64,000 nucleotides of DNA, taken from Selaginella moellendorffii. Lineage: Eukaryota > Streptophyta > Lycopodiopsida > Selaginellales > Selaginellaceae. Under the pieces are notes generated by a model. That model had not been told where the DNA came from, did no database searches, and saw only the letters and a list, made by a program, of their open reading frames with translations. Position 1 is the stretch's first letter. Every line of letters starts with the position of its first letter. The stretch lies in NCBI RefSeq assembly GCF_000143415.4, contig NW_003314288.1, positions 1,365,504-1,429,503 on the forward strand. The letters run 5' to 3'. The position numbers and the translations under genes are program-made. Below are positions 11,893-22,015 of the stretch, piece after piece.

Positions 11893-13614
11893 AATAGCAA
11901 TGAAGCGCTATACTATTTTGTCTAAGCTTGCTATTGGAAGACTTGGGTTACAATGCTCAATTCTTTTCCGGGGTATTGCTCTTTTGAGTAGTTTGGTGTT
12001 GGATTAGTGTTGAGTTTGGTCGGATAGAGAGTGGTATAAGCTTGTCCATGTTGTGAACAAAAGTTAATAGTGTTCAGTGTTGTAAATCTCTATCGGTGGA
12101 GTGTGGCATTTATGTTGCATTTTGGCACTTGATACCCACATAAACCTTTGAAGTAATGACATTGGCATTGCTTATGGTGTTGCTCAATTGATGATCAAGT
12201 CATTGCGATACTTATATCATATCTATGTGATAGTGAGCAATGTGATTACGAAGTTGCTTGGTTAAACGATGATCAACCCCAAAGTGGTTGATAGTGAAGC
12301 TAGTCTACTTGCACGTAGTAACATTATAGTAGCTTTGACTGGATTCTCGATGGTGGTCCATTATGCTAAGCTTAAGTTGGTACCTTATTTCCTTGAAAGT
12401 TTGCCCATAAGGTGTTGGAAAAGGGTTGTAGCATTCACTTGCTATAGCTTGTTGATGAATCTGTTAACATTTAGAGTAGATTTTTGGATTGAGAAGATGT
12501 GAAGTTTGAGGCATTGACATCGCTAGCACTTGTGTTAGTGGAAGTGGCATTGTTGATTTAAGTGATAAGGAATTTTCTTTAGAGCTTGATTTTCTATGTC
12601 ATTTTTCTTGTTAGTGTTTGGGCTTCACATTGGATCTTGAAGGTGGTTGAAAAAAAGTGTTAGTGCAATATGGATATCTAAAAATGTGGTCTTTGTGATC
12701 AAGCCTTGGATGTTCATTTTGCATTTTGAGGATGTCAATGTTGGATGTCGGAAAAATAGGCAAAGATGTTCGATGCTTGAGCATACTATGGGTCATGAAA
12801 ATTTGTATTGAGGTATACCTATTTGAAGTTATTAGTAAGAAGAAGTTGGTTTGAGTCTTGAAAGTTTGTATTCCTGGACTAAGAGTCATTCTTTCTCTGG
12901 GATGGAAAGTTTTCCACAAATTTTTCTTAGACTTTTCCAATGGCTGATCTGTTGGTCACTTTGCTTGAAAACCATTCTGTTTTCATAAGCTAATACAAAC
13001 TAGTGAAAAGGTTGAAGTTGACTTCAGTTGACTTAGATCTTAGTAGATAGTTTGTATGATGCAACCCAAAAGGGATGCTAACTTTTAGGGCTAAGGCAAT
13101 TGAGTTGGATAGAGTCTGGAGTTGGTGTAAAAAAGTGGCTGTTACACTTTTCTAAAAAGGGTGACCCTTGTGCCTTTTTTCTATAGCATTTTGCTTGGTG
13201 GCAGATTGCACCTTGCATTTCGTTAAACTCTATGAGAGTGGTGAGCTCTCACTGATCTTGACTTAGTCTTGGTGGCCCTATACCTTAGTTGAGGATGGTG
13301 ATGTCCAACTTAGTTGTTTGAGTTTTAGATGTTAGTATCCATATTATAGCTTTGTCTAAGTGGAGGTTGTGTACCAATATGAGTCCATCTCATGGTTTTC
13401 ACTTGAGTTTTGACTTAGTGTTGATCATGTATAACTAGCCTCTTCAAGGCATGCTCAGAGCTATTGACTAGACGTGTTAGTGAGCTTATTATGGTTGAGT
13501 TGGATTCAAGTAGTCATTTAGTTTGTGCTTGTCCATAAACCTTTATTTTGTGTCTGGGATATTATGTTCATATTGGACAACTATATGACTTGATGGCATG
13601 AGTTTAGTGTTGAA
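11893..13614 (+). other. LARD internal region, second segment
   Basis: Non-coding DNA that aligns, inverted, with about 43,100-44,795. A short frame at 12,269-12,502 shares part of its reading (PIRCWKRVVAF) with a frame at 44,052-44,321 in the other copy. No known domain. Confidence 0.75.
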
Positions 13615-13636
13615 GCTCTATTTCGTTAAAGTGGGA
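13615..13636 (+). repeat. left terminal inverted repeat
   Basis: Starts GCTCTATTTCGTTAAAGTGG and is the exact reverse complement of 26,440-26,461. Beyond 22 bp the two ends share only patches, such as a TATAAA. Confidence 0.92.
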
Positions 13637-13998
13637 ATTGTCATTATCCCACCTATAAAATAAGGTTTCCAAACCTTTATATAGTATATAAATATAACAA
13701 AATTCAACTGCATTGAGGCACATGCCATTTTATTTTAAACAAGGAAATGTCTACTCAATCACTTCTCCTCCCCTTGCCACTGCTTCACCTCTCTCTTCTC
13801 CTTGTCATTGTCATCCAATTTCTTTCCATCCTTTTAATATTGGCTGAGTTGCTCCGAGTCTAGGTGGAGCCCAAGTCCCCATTCAATCTTTACTTTCCCC
13901 TTATTAATAAAACAACTTCGTAGACTTCCAATAACATGCTGTAACACTTCTAGTATAATGCAAATCCTCTCAAAGAATTGTCTTTTAATATTAATACA

Positions 13999-14020
13999 AT
14001 GGCATGGAAACCCATGCCAT
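13999..14020. repeat. palindrome copy near the left end
   Basis: ATGGCATGGAA/ACCCATGCCAT. It lies 380 bp from the left TIR and 35 bp beyond the stop of the phosphatase exon. Half copies occur at about 13,714-13,730 and 14,046-14,054. Confidence 0.7.
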
Positions 14021-14054
14021 AATAAGTTACATTTTTAAATAAATACATGCCATC

Positions 14055-14917
14055 TTAGACTGTTATTTTTTGCCTCCAACGCCTATACAATAATCTTGGA
14101 ATTTCATCACTCTCCACACTATTAGGATTTAAGCCCAATAGTAATGCCATCTCTTCTCTAATACGTCCACACTCATGTTCAGTGGTCAAAGAACCCATCC
14201 GGTTGAGCAGATTATGGAGATGCGGATAGTGCTTGGCTAGACAATATACATGCCATAAATGATGACTGGTGTCTGTCCAATCAAATGGCTTCTGATATAC
14301 TGTTCCATCTGCCATTTGGTTGATTTCTGCAACCACCTCCTGGACTAGCCAGTTCTCTATCACCATCGCTCCAAGCCGTTTTGCAAGGTCCCCCAGAACA
14401 TACGGTTTCTTCTCCTTAGTTTCCATACTGCAAGAGATGGGGTGCACTGCATATGTGTGCGTGTTCACTGCAGTTTTAATCGGCGAGTCATCGATGATGA
14501 GGATTTCACTTGACCTAGTAGTCCGGTTCATCACTATAGCCTCTGGCTTGACGAAGATGGGCTTGCTACCCCTCACATGGACCATAGTCAAGCAATCCTC
14601 CTGCGTTAGGAGAAAGTCAAATGGTAATATTACTCGCATCTGATCGTGTATCATCTGTAGCAACGTTAATGTATTGTGGCGCATCATGGATGTCCAAACT
14701 CCCAATTGCAAATTGAACCCGGCCCTCTGTTTTAAGTGTCGCATGGTCATTATTAGATCCCGCAGTTTCTCCCGTATGATTAATGTGAATTTGTCTCTTT
14801 TGACCAACTTGCGACCGCAGGCTTTGGAGGGTGCAGTGACATTCGAGGACGAGCCACGCTCATGGGAGAAAAGGACACCGTTCAGATCAAAAACGATACA
14901 GTACCTTCGCTGTGACT
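14055..14917 (-). CDS. FCP1-like HAD phosphatase domain (last exon)
   Basis: HAD motif I reads VFDLNGVLFSH, motif II LGVWTS and motif III ILIIDDSP, in the order and spacing of the FCP1/SCP/TIM50 family of Ser/Thr phosphatases. The second Asp of the usual DxD is Asn, so catalysis as a classical phosphatase is doubtful, although I recall plant FCP1-like proteins with the same DLNG. The domain sits at the C-terminus and is followed by about 100 residues ending RRWRQKITV. It is joined to the preceding exon by a 47-nt intron (14,918-14,964) that restores the frame. The exon is unbroken, which contrasts with the stops elsewhere in the element. Confidence 0.8.
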
Positions 14918-17900
14918 CTGAAATGAAATGCGTCAGCATAAAAAATGGTACAAGTCAATTTTACCATCTACAATATTAGCGAATGGTGCTCCCAATGGTC
15001 GTTGAGAGGGTTTTGGTCGAGGAAACGTGAAGGGTGGAAATACTCTCCTTTGCAATGTGGGGTCAATCGCATCCGATGGCGTGTGGGCACATGCCATTTC
15101 AGCTGTAGACTCTGGTACAACTGGCTCAACAGTGGCATGGGGTGGTTCTGATGGCATGTGATCACACGCCATTTCAGCTGGTGCCTCCGTTGGCAAAGTG
15201 GACATGACCGAACAAGCAGCAGGGGTGGTGTAGGGAGGTTCCAATGGCGCGTAGTCAGACGATTGGGCACACGTTGAGTCCGTTGGAAATGAGGATATGA
15301 CCGGCTCGGCGGCTGGGGCGGCCTCATGCGGGTCCAATGGCGCCTGGTCACCGTCAGTTGGATACGTGGACAAGATTGACTCAATGGTATGGGCAGCATC
15401 AAGTGGAGCGTGGTCAGCTTGCTTGGCGTTGATATGGATAGTAGCCTCCACCAGCTCTGATGACTCTTGCAGGCAAGTAGAGTCCACTAGTGGATCCATA
15501 TGCATATCCAAATATCTCCCTTCGATTGAGATGGTATCCTCCCGTGCTACTAAAAACAAACTCATTAGCACATTGAATCGACTATACTGTATTTACCATC
15601 AACTGCTATTGAGGAAATAGGACCGATATCACTTGGGCACACTGCTGATTCTGAAGGATTGGACATACGTTTCGACCCTTGCTTGGCACTATCCTTCCTC
15701 GACACTAAAGGCTAGAGTTTGTATCTTAATTCAACTAAATAATCTCTACTTACCATTTAATCTGTGACCTACATGGACAATGTTAGAAATGGTAAAAGGT
15801 TAGGAATGGATGTACTATTATTTACCTGATGGTTTGTCTTGTATGACCTTCCTCCGCTGCTCTTTGGCCACCTCAAGCTGGCCATCGTCGTCATCATCGT
15901 CGTCATCGTTATTGTGATCGTCACCATTGTGAGGACCATCCAAGTCCTCTTCGTCCTCCTCCTCTTCGTCCTCCTCTTCTTCGTCCTCCTCTTCTTTGTC
16001 CTCCTCTTCGTCCTTCTGCTCTTCCTGCTCATTATCTTTCTCTGGCTCCTCATCCCCCTCCTGCATTTCTTCCATAGGCTGCTCAGGCTGGATGGCTTGT
16101 TCTTCCAGGACCATCTTGGGAAAATCATCTGCCCGAGTCTCCATCTCAAAATACAAGACATCCATAGCCTATTTTAGTGCGTGACCTAGGACCGTATCCT
16201 CACCCGACTGTCTTAACATGGTTTCTGCATGTTCTTGCACCCTTCGAAGACGACGAGATGAGAAAAACGTGGCCCTAACTTGAAAAGCATCCCTCATCCA
16301 TTGTACCTCTCCATTGAGATTGGGGAAGGGGAGTCCGCCATAGGAATCTGAGTCAGGAGGTGGTGACTGGCTACTTTCACTCAGCCCTTGATCTGCAATG
16401 AATGGCATGAGCACACACGCCATAACCGCGAGGCATTACCTATCATCTTTTCGTTGCCCTTCTTCCTTTTCGAATCAAACGCCTCTGATCCCGACGACTG
16501 TCCAACGTGCTTTCGCTTTTTATGACCACTGTCAGTTTGAGCTTGGCTGGTGCTTGCCTGTTTTGCCTTTGAAGAAGTGTCTCCTGCAAGGAATGGCATG
16601 AGACCACACGCCATTGCAAATATAATTTGTACCTCCTTTTTTCCTATTGCTTGTCTGTTTGTCCTTCTTCGACGCGCCACCAGTGCGCTTTTCAGTCCTC
16701 GTGTCTGAATATTCACAACGATCTATAATCAAAATGGCGTGAGGCCTCACGTGACCTTACCTTGTGCAAGTTGTGAGCTCGGCCCAACATGGGTATCTTC
16801 AATAGTAGCTGTTAACGCCGTTTCAGCATCTGGGGGTGGCCACGCTCCTGCATACAGAGCTTGTGAGATAACATTTAAACTTAAAGTGCGTACTCACCAG
16901 GTTCGTAGAGAAGATACTGTTTTTCTTTGGCAACTGTAATTATATGTTCCATTGAAGTCACCTCTTCAATGGAGTTTGTCACCGCAACACACGGGACACC
17001 CTTGAGTAGTGCGGCTCGAAAGAATAGTTTGCCACAGTTGTACTCGATAACGCATTTGCCCTTGGAGTCACCCACTATTGCGTTGAAGACCCAGCTGAGC
17101 ATTTCCCATGCTGCACCTGGAGCTTTCTCTGGATTCGAAAGCTCCATAGCCGTCTTCAGTTCCTCAGGCACGGGTAAATTGACCTCCCTCAGATCAATTC
17201 GATCGGCCTTGTCGAACGAAGCTGGGAAGTCACTCCAGTCCCACTTTGCTGTAGGACCAATAACAAGGGCAAGTGTGAAGATGCGGACATTCGTCGGTAT
17301 CTTCTTCTTAGCCATTATCCCATGGATCTCCCGCATCTCCTTGCCTTTCAACCGAGCCTTCACCTCGTTCAAGGCCTTCCAGAACTTGTGATAGGATTCG
17401 GAGTTGTAGATCATATAGTGGACTGAAGATTCCACCTCCGCAAGTCCCACCATTAAGTCAATGATGGAGCTGACTTCGTCTGCATGAGTGATCTCCTCGT
17501 TTGTGAAGTCCATCACACAAAAGATGTTCTTGACCTGCTCATCTCTGCGGGAAACGATGCTCCTCCACCTTTGATCCTCATCCGAATTCACGTATACCCG
17601 GTAAGGTTCTCGATAGGCCTCTGCTGCGGGGTCAAGCTGTTTCTGAAGCCGGCGGTCGACATCCCTCTTAATGAAATTTGGATATTGATCCAACTTCTCA
17701 GCTTTACTTTTCGTGGCATCCCGCAGCAGATCGATGAACTTGGGGGCCCCCTTCATGTACTCGTCGATGTCTTCATTTGACAACTCCAGCTCTTCCATCA
17801 TCTCTTGCGTGGTGTCGATGCTCACCCTCTCCATGGCCACTTGCTTGAAGATCCAATCCTTCAATAGCACACGAGCTCTCAAAGTCGTGCACAAGTCCTC

Positions 17901-19434
17901 GTATGTCACAATATGGCCGGGAGTCATTTTGGTCTTGTTGAAGACTACCTCACCATGTAGAAGAGCATTAGCCACTGTCAGAAGGTCGTCATCATCTAGA
18001 GACCGCGAGAAACACAAGGCGTTGAGCTTCAAATCATTGGGCTTCCGACTGTCCTCCACACCCATTGAGTTTAGCAACTCCCCGTCATAGTACCTCCTCA
18101 GCACATCTACCCATTTGTCAAAAACAACTTTTGTTGTGAGTAGAATGTTATGGATGCTGAGTGTGTCATTGACCCCCAGTGTTTTCGAGAGAAGACTCGA
18201 GAATTCCTGCAATGGAAATGGCGTGAGGCCACATGCTATGCCACATGCAACGAGGCTTACCTGCCAGACGTTAGTTGCTAGTGCACGTCCTTGTCCTGGT
18301 TTTGTGGCTTCTTCAATTGAACCCAGAGCTTCCGTGTTCGTGCCAATGTCTCGTGCAGACCCGATTTGTAGCACGTTTCTTGCTTGACATTCTGCACGTG
18401 GGAGATGTATATGATAGATCGGAGGGGCGAGTTGCCTTTTATCAGGCGGACAACTCTTGTCTTGAATCCTTCACCTCCTCACCCACCATAATATCCACAA
18501 CTATCTCTTGCATCGCCAAGCTAGAATGCTGCCCGGAGACGGCATAGAACCGGATGTTCTGATCATTCAACACCTTCCTATTGATCAAGTCTGGAAACCT
18601 CGTCTCGCCCTTCATTGTTCGGTAGTAGGGGATCACGTCTGCGATGTCGGGTGTTACTGGACTTGCCAACATCTTCTGCTTCAGTTTCTCCACCCACTCA
18701 TCAGATACTAGCCTGTGGTTGTATTTGCTTTGGATGTCGATACGGCTCACGTCGATTGTATATACTTTGTTGGAATAGTAACAAGTACTATTATCTGCGA
18801 CGATTTTTGTTGCCTCTTCTTGCTCTTTCTGCTATTTGCGGCTCTTCTTTTTGGTGGGTGTAGTGTTCAAACCAGAGGCAATGGCATCACCGAGTAGCTT
18901 CTTTTTTGGAGCAGGAGAGTCGGACGTCGGCTTGAGCTTGACCACCCTTTTCTGCTTCGGGGTAGTTTCCAGATCGACCCCCTTCCCCTTCGCTTCGCGA
19001 ACTGGAGGCACTCTCAACGGCTCAATGTTGGAATATAGTTTTTGAACATCGCCGTAGGTGAGGTCCGTGGATTCCATGTGATCTTCATAGACCCGCAGCG
19101 TCTTTGAAATTGTGGGCCTCCTAGACAACCTCTCCCTAGCTCCCTCTAGGAATTCCTCATAGCCGCTGCCCGCCTCCGGGAAGCCGCTAGGATGTGCAAG
19201 GTGGACCTTGAAGGCGGACGCTGTCTCTACCACAAGTGCCAGTCCATATTCTTGCATGGAACTGCATAGAGTGTCTGTCATTTGGATGAGGATCCCCATG
19301 CATTCTTTTCTCCCACCATCTGTGTTGTACAGCCTCAGATCCTCGCCTTCCATCCCGAAAGTCCAACTGATGAGCTCCTCCCCCTTCTCTGCATCCACAT
19401 TGACAGTGGCTGGAAGAAGAACGCAATTCCTCGC
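14055..19434 (-). CDS. multi-exon transposon gene: ParB-like, acidic and FCP1-like phosphatase regions
   Basis: Eleven exons join in one consistent frame on the minus strand: 19,434-18,483; 18,391-18,261; 18,206-16,898; 16,847-16,761; 16,722-16,633; 16,583-16,440; 16,392-15,826; 15,768-15,754; 15,704-15,597; 15,549-14,965; 14,917-14,055. The total is 4,851 nt, or 1,616 codons plus stop, interrupted by in-frame TAG at 18,832 and 16,169. All introns are GT-AG, 38-91 nt, and nine of ten are phase 1. Further 5' exons are likely (about 19,516-19,537 and 19,579-19,619 fit the frame), so the true start is not resolved. Function is unknown. The position in a transposon, the Lys-rich tracts and the ParB-like fold suggest a nuclear DNA- or chromatin-related role. 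Two or more separate genes remain possible. Confidence 0.72.
14965..15549 (-). CDS. Pro/Ala/Thr-rich repeat exon
   Basis: Encodes a low-complexity linker with about five degenerate units of roughly 25 residues built around 'A-P-L-x-P-x-x-A' and 'V-x-S-x-x-P-T'. Two palindrome copies (15,075-15,096 and 15,151-15,172) lie inside the coding sequence and are read as MACAHTPS and MACDHMPS. It is bounded by two 47-nt introns. No fold recognised. Confidence 0.7.
15826..16392 (-). CDS. highly acidic exon
   Basis: The first part is Ser/Pro-rich and predicted helical (RRLRRVQEHAETMLRQSG). After an in-frame TAG (16,169) comes a stretch of Glu and Asp about 60 residues long, including a run of eight Asp, ending near VAKEQRRKVIQDKPSG. 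Acidic tracts are common in nuclear histone-binding or chaperone-like proteins, but no specific role follows. Short exons 15,754-15,768 (15 nt) and 15,597-15,704 link it to the repeat exon. Confidence 0.68.
16393..16439 (-). other. 47-nt intron cored by the palindrome
   Basis: On the minus strand: GT plus 14 nt, the 22-bp palindrome (16,402-16,423), then TCATTGCAG. Splicing joins 'MIG' to 'DQGLSE' in frame (phase 1). Confidence 0.82.
16584..16632 (-). other. 49-nt intron cored by the palindrome
   Basis: GTACAAATTATATTTGCA, the palindrome (16,593-16,614), then TCCTTGCAG. Both flanking exons are open in the joined frame (phase 1). Confidence 0.82.
16723..16760 (-). other. 38-nt intron, mostly palindrome
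   Basis: GTAAG, the palindrome (16,734-16,755), then TTTGATTATAG. Twenty-two of the 38 nt are the repeat. This is near the lower size limit for plant introns. Confidence 0.8.
16898..18206 (-). CDS. central region of the transposon gene, unknown fold
   Basis: A 436-codon exon with ordinary globular composition and no stop. Recognisable words include FDKWVDVLRRYYDGE, WDWSDFPASFDKADRIDLRE and VIEYNCGKLFFRAALLKGVP. The last is faintly like the glycine-containing first motif of a methyltransferase fold, but lacks the usual GxG, so I make no call. The three exons that follow (16,761-16,847; 16,633-16,722; 16,440-16,583) are Lys/Arg-rich (KKRKH, KRKKGNEK) and could hold a nuclear localisation signal. 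Confidence 0.65.
18207..18260 (-). other. 54-nt intron cored by the palindrome
   Basis: GTAAGCCTCGTTGCATGTGGC, the palindrome (18,218-18,239), then TTCCATTGCAG. The length is a multiple of three without a stop, so retention would add VSLVACGIACGLTPFPLQ-like residues rather than break the frame. Confidence 0.75.
18483..19434 (-). CDS. N-terminal exon with ParB/Srx-like domain
   Basis: The first 190 codons are unassigned and end in a basic tract (KKKLLGDAIASGLN then KKKSRK). After an in-frame TAG (18,832-18,834) the same frame continues as YTIDVSRIDIQSKYNHRLVS, VEKLKQKM and FYAVSGQHSSLAMQEI. This order is characteristic of the ParB/sulfiredoxin-like N-terminal fold, where the GxHR-like loop binds nucleotide. 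In ParB relatives the fold is used for CTP binding or DNA nicking. Here the loop reads GQHSS, so the usual Arg is missing. The 5' splice acceptor is at 19,435-19,436. Confidence 0.62.
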
Positions 19435-19671
19435 CTGTTCAGAAATGCACAACAATTAGAGCTAACAGATGGAAAGCTAGCAACTGGAAATAATGTGAGG
19501 CCACACGCCATTCACCACTGCATCAGATGTCTTGAGGCTGCATCCTAAGATGGCGTGAGGCTACATGCCATCTGTAACCGGACTGCACTCGAGAGCCCAA
19601 TCGGTGCATGCCAATGTTGCTACTGAATGGCATGTGGCCTCATGCCATTTTCTACTTGGCCTAAAAGACTT
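19435..19671 (-). other. 5' end of the minus-strand gene: two small exons and three palindrome introns
   Basis: Candidate exons 19,579-19,619 and 19,516-19,537 read in frame into the exon at 19,434. The intervening introns (about 19,620-19,673; 19,538-19,578; 19,435-19,515) each contain one palindrome, at 19,627-19,648, 19,550-19,571 and 19,491-19,512. The 41-nt intron is GTTACAG, palindrome, CTTAGGATGCAG. The upstream exon ends at AAATG before GTAAGT, but its phase does not fit cleanly, so the extreme 5' end is unresolved. Confidence 0.5.
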
Positions 19672-19699
19672 ACCATTTGAAGCCGAATGGAGGTGTGAC

Positions 19700-22015
19700 A
19701 ATCGAGGCCAGACTCGCTGGCGAATGTGCGCTGTGTGTGCAGCGGATCGTAGCAGCAAAGCTACTCTGCCACTTACAGTTGGAGAGTGGCGCTGAAATCT
19801 CCCGGGACGCCAAGTGGGCTGCGTGTGGGTGGCGGAGTGGGCGGCGGAGTTGGCGGCAAAGTTACAAACTGGGTGTGTCTTGAAGTGGATGCCGATGCAC
19901 ATGAGCGCGATGCGAGCGCGAGTGTGATGCAAGCGCGAGTGGATGCCGATGCACACGAGAAACCTGTAGAGAAGGTAGATGAGCGTGAATGTGAGCGTGA
20001 TCGTGAGTGGGAGCGCAATGCGAGCGCGAGTACGAAGCAAAATGCAAAACCTAACCTCACACGCGCGAAATGTCACGACGGTTGGTAATCCCGCAACGTC
20101 ATCATTCCTCGGACTTGGGCGCCACCATTAATTTCTGGATCGCCGCGCGCATGCATGCACGTGAAATCCAAAAAAAATCTGCAACGTCATCATTCCTCGG
20201 ACTGCATGCACACGAAATCCAAAAGAAAGATCATGATTGGGATATCATTTAATACCCTCGCTATATTTATACCATGCATGATTGGATATTCCAAAGCATC
20301 TTGTATTTCCAAAAATGCCAGATGTTCAGCTAAATAAAGAATGGTATACAATGTCCTTCTTGATGACCCTGCAAAGAAGCATCTAGATCGGACACCACAT
20401 GAGACCACACGAGCCTTACAATGTTTCAGAGGCATTTGCCATAGATCCGACCATTATTTTGCTCCAAGATTCTACAGTTTGGTGTGCATTGACCTTTCCA
20501 TCGACACTGCAAAGGGACATCACAATCAGATGCGGGATCACAAGAAACCAAATTCACTAACTCTAGTTTCACCAAGATCTACGTAAGGAGTTATGAAATG
20601 AAAGGACCCTCTCTATTGAAATGTGTTTATGGTCCTAGAGGCATTGTGACATATCAAAGGATTTTGCATCAAGTTCTGTATTTGCATGTTTATCAAGCTA
20701 CTAAATTGCTAAACCCTAAACATGTGGCAAATGCTGCGTGAAGAAAGATGCCCTTTCTGGGCAAATGCTGTAAGATGCAGATGCCAAGCAGATGTATCTC
20801 AGGCTAGCGAAGGGGACAAACAAAAGCTAGCTATAAACATGACGGGATGCAAATAGATTACTAGGCTGGTCTTGCGAAAATCAAAAACCATAATTGAAAA
20901 CATTGAAAATGCAAAAAGAAAGGTTTATAATATTTTTGAATTTTAAGCAACCAAAGGAATGTAAGTTGGGCATGTGTTTGTAAGTTTAAAAATGCCTCAA
21001 CCACTTAAATTCCCAAGTAAATAAAGCTGTTTCTATTTTTGGTACAGGTAAACTTTATAGCGTGTGGGCTCATGCAATTTTGAACCCAAAAATGCACCAA
21101 AAAATGCTCGACTAGCATTATTCTTTAAATGGCGTGTGGCCTTATATTGCCATAAATGGACGTACACACACAGCATAATTATTCCTTTACACGGCGAATA
21201 ATCTTGGCGCGGATCGCTGACATGGCATGGCAAAGTTCGAATCACTGACATGGCACAGCTGGATCGAGGCAAGGACATGATGTGACAAAGTTCAACCTCC
21301 GACAGCAAAGTCTAGAAGCTACTCAGTTTGAAATTTGTCAGAGGAATCATAAGATCTGGTTTGTCAGAGGATTTGATGTGACGTTCAAGCATATGTTATT
21401 TTTGAATTCTCGAACTCATTCCTAGGTCTATCATTTTTGTGTGTCATATTCTTGGTTCTGCTGAGCGCAGTGAGCATTGCTTGTGTAAGCGGAGTTGTGA
21501 GCTGTGGTTTATGCGTCTACGAGCGGTTGCGGCATTGCGAGCGCCATTGCAAGCGGCAGTTTATGTGAGTGGCAGTTTGTGCAAGCGACGCTACGAGCAG
21601 TTGCGGTGTTGCGAGCGGCGCTACGAGTAGTTGCGGTGTTGCGAGCGGCACTATCTTTGGTGTGGCTACCGCTTCCTCTTGATATTCGGCACTCGTGCTT
21701 CCTGGTATGTTCACCATGGAATGGCTTAGGACCACATTTAGAAATGGCATGAGGCCACATGCCATCTTGGGCCCTTGCAATTTCATGGCTAGCGTATTGT
21801 CATGTATGTTTTTACTTGCCTGCAGCTGTGTGTATATCAAGATGGCATGAGGCCTCATGCCAATTTTGTGAATGCGAAATTTCACGTGGGTGTCAATAGC
21901 ATGTTTGAATAATGGCATGTGGCCTCATGCTATTGAGGTTGTTTGGTATGTTATGATTTAGGCCATTCTCCAATCATTTTTTGTATGGTCTTAACTTCTT
22001 TTCTGCACTTTTAGA
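19700..22015. promoter_or_regulatory. bidirectional control region between the two transposon genes
   Basis: No convincing gene. It contains a GC-rich tract (19,880-20,045) with repeated GATGCCGATGCACA words, an exact 23-bp direct repeat (20,093-20,115 and 20,181-20,203) whose core is ACGTCA, a TATATTTATA-like box near 20,262, and a 30-bp tandem repeat (21,591-21,620 and 21,621-21,650, with a weaker copy at 21,517-21,546). A splice acceptor TGCACTTTTAG sits directly before the transposase ATG at 22,016, so the transcript probably has a spliced 5' leader. Confidence 0.5.
21057..21933. repeat. palindrome cluster upstream of the transposase gene
   Basis: Five copies, at 21,057-21,078, 21,129-21,153, 21,744-21,765, 21,842-21,863 and 21,912-21,933. 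The copy at 21,842 is nearly a perfect palindrome (ATGGCATGAGG/CCTCATGCCAA). They lie in the presumed 5' leader or promoter of the plus-strand gene. Confidence 0.85.

Noticed and set aside
19561-20076. 171-codon minus-strand Arg/His/Leu-rich frame
   Set aside because: It crosses a strong GTAAGT donor and palindromes, has low-complexity composition from a GC-rich repeat, and its phase does not join the downstream exons cleanly.
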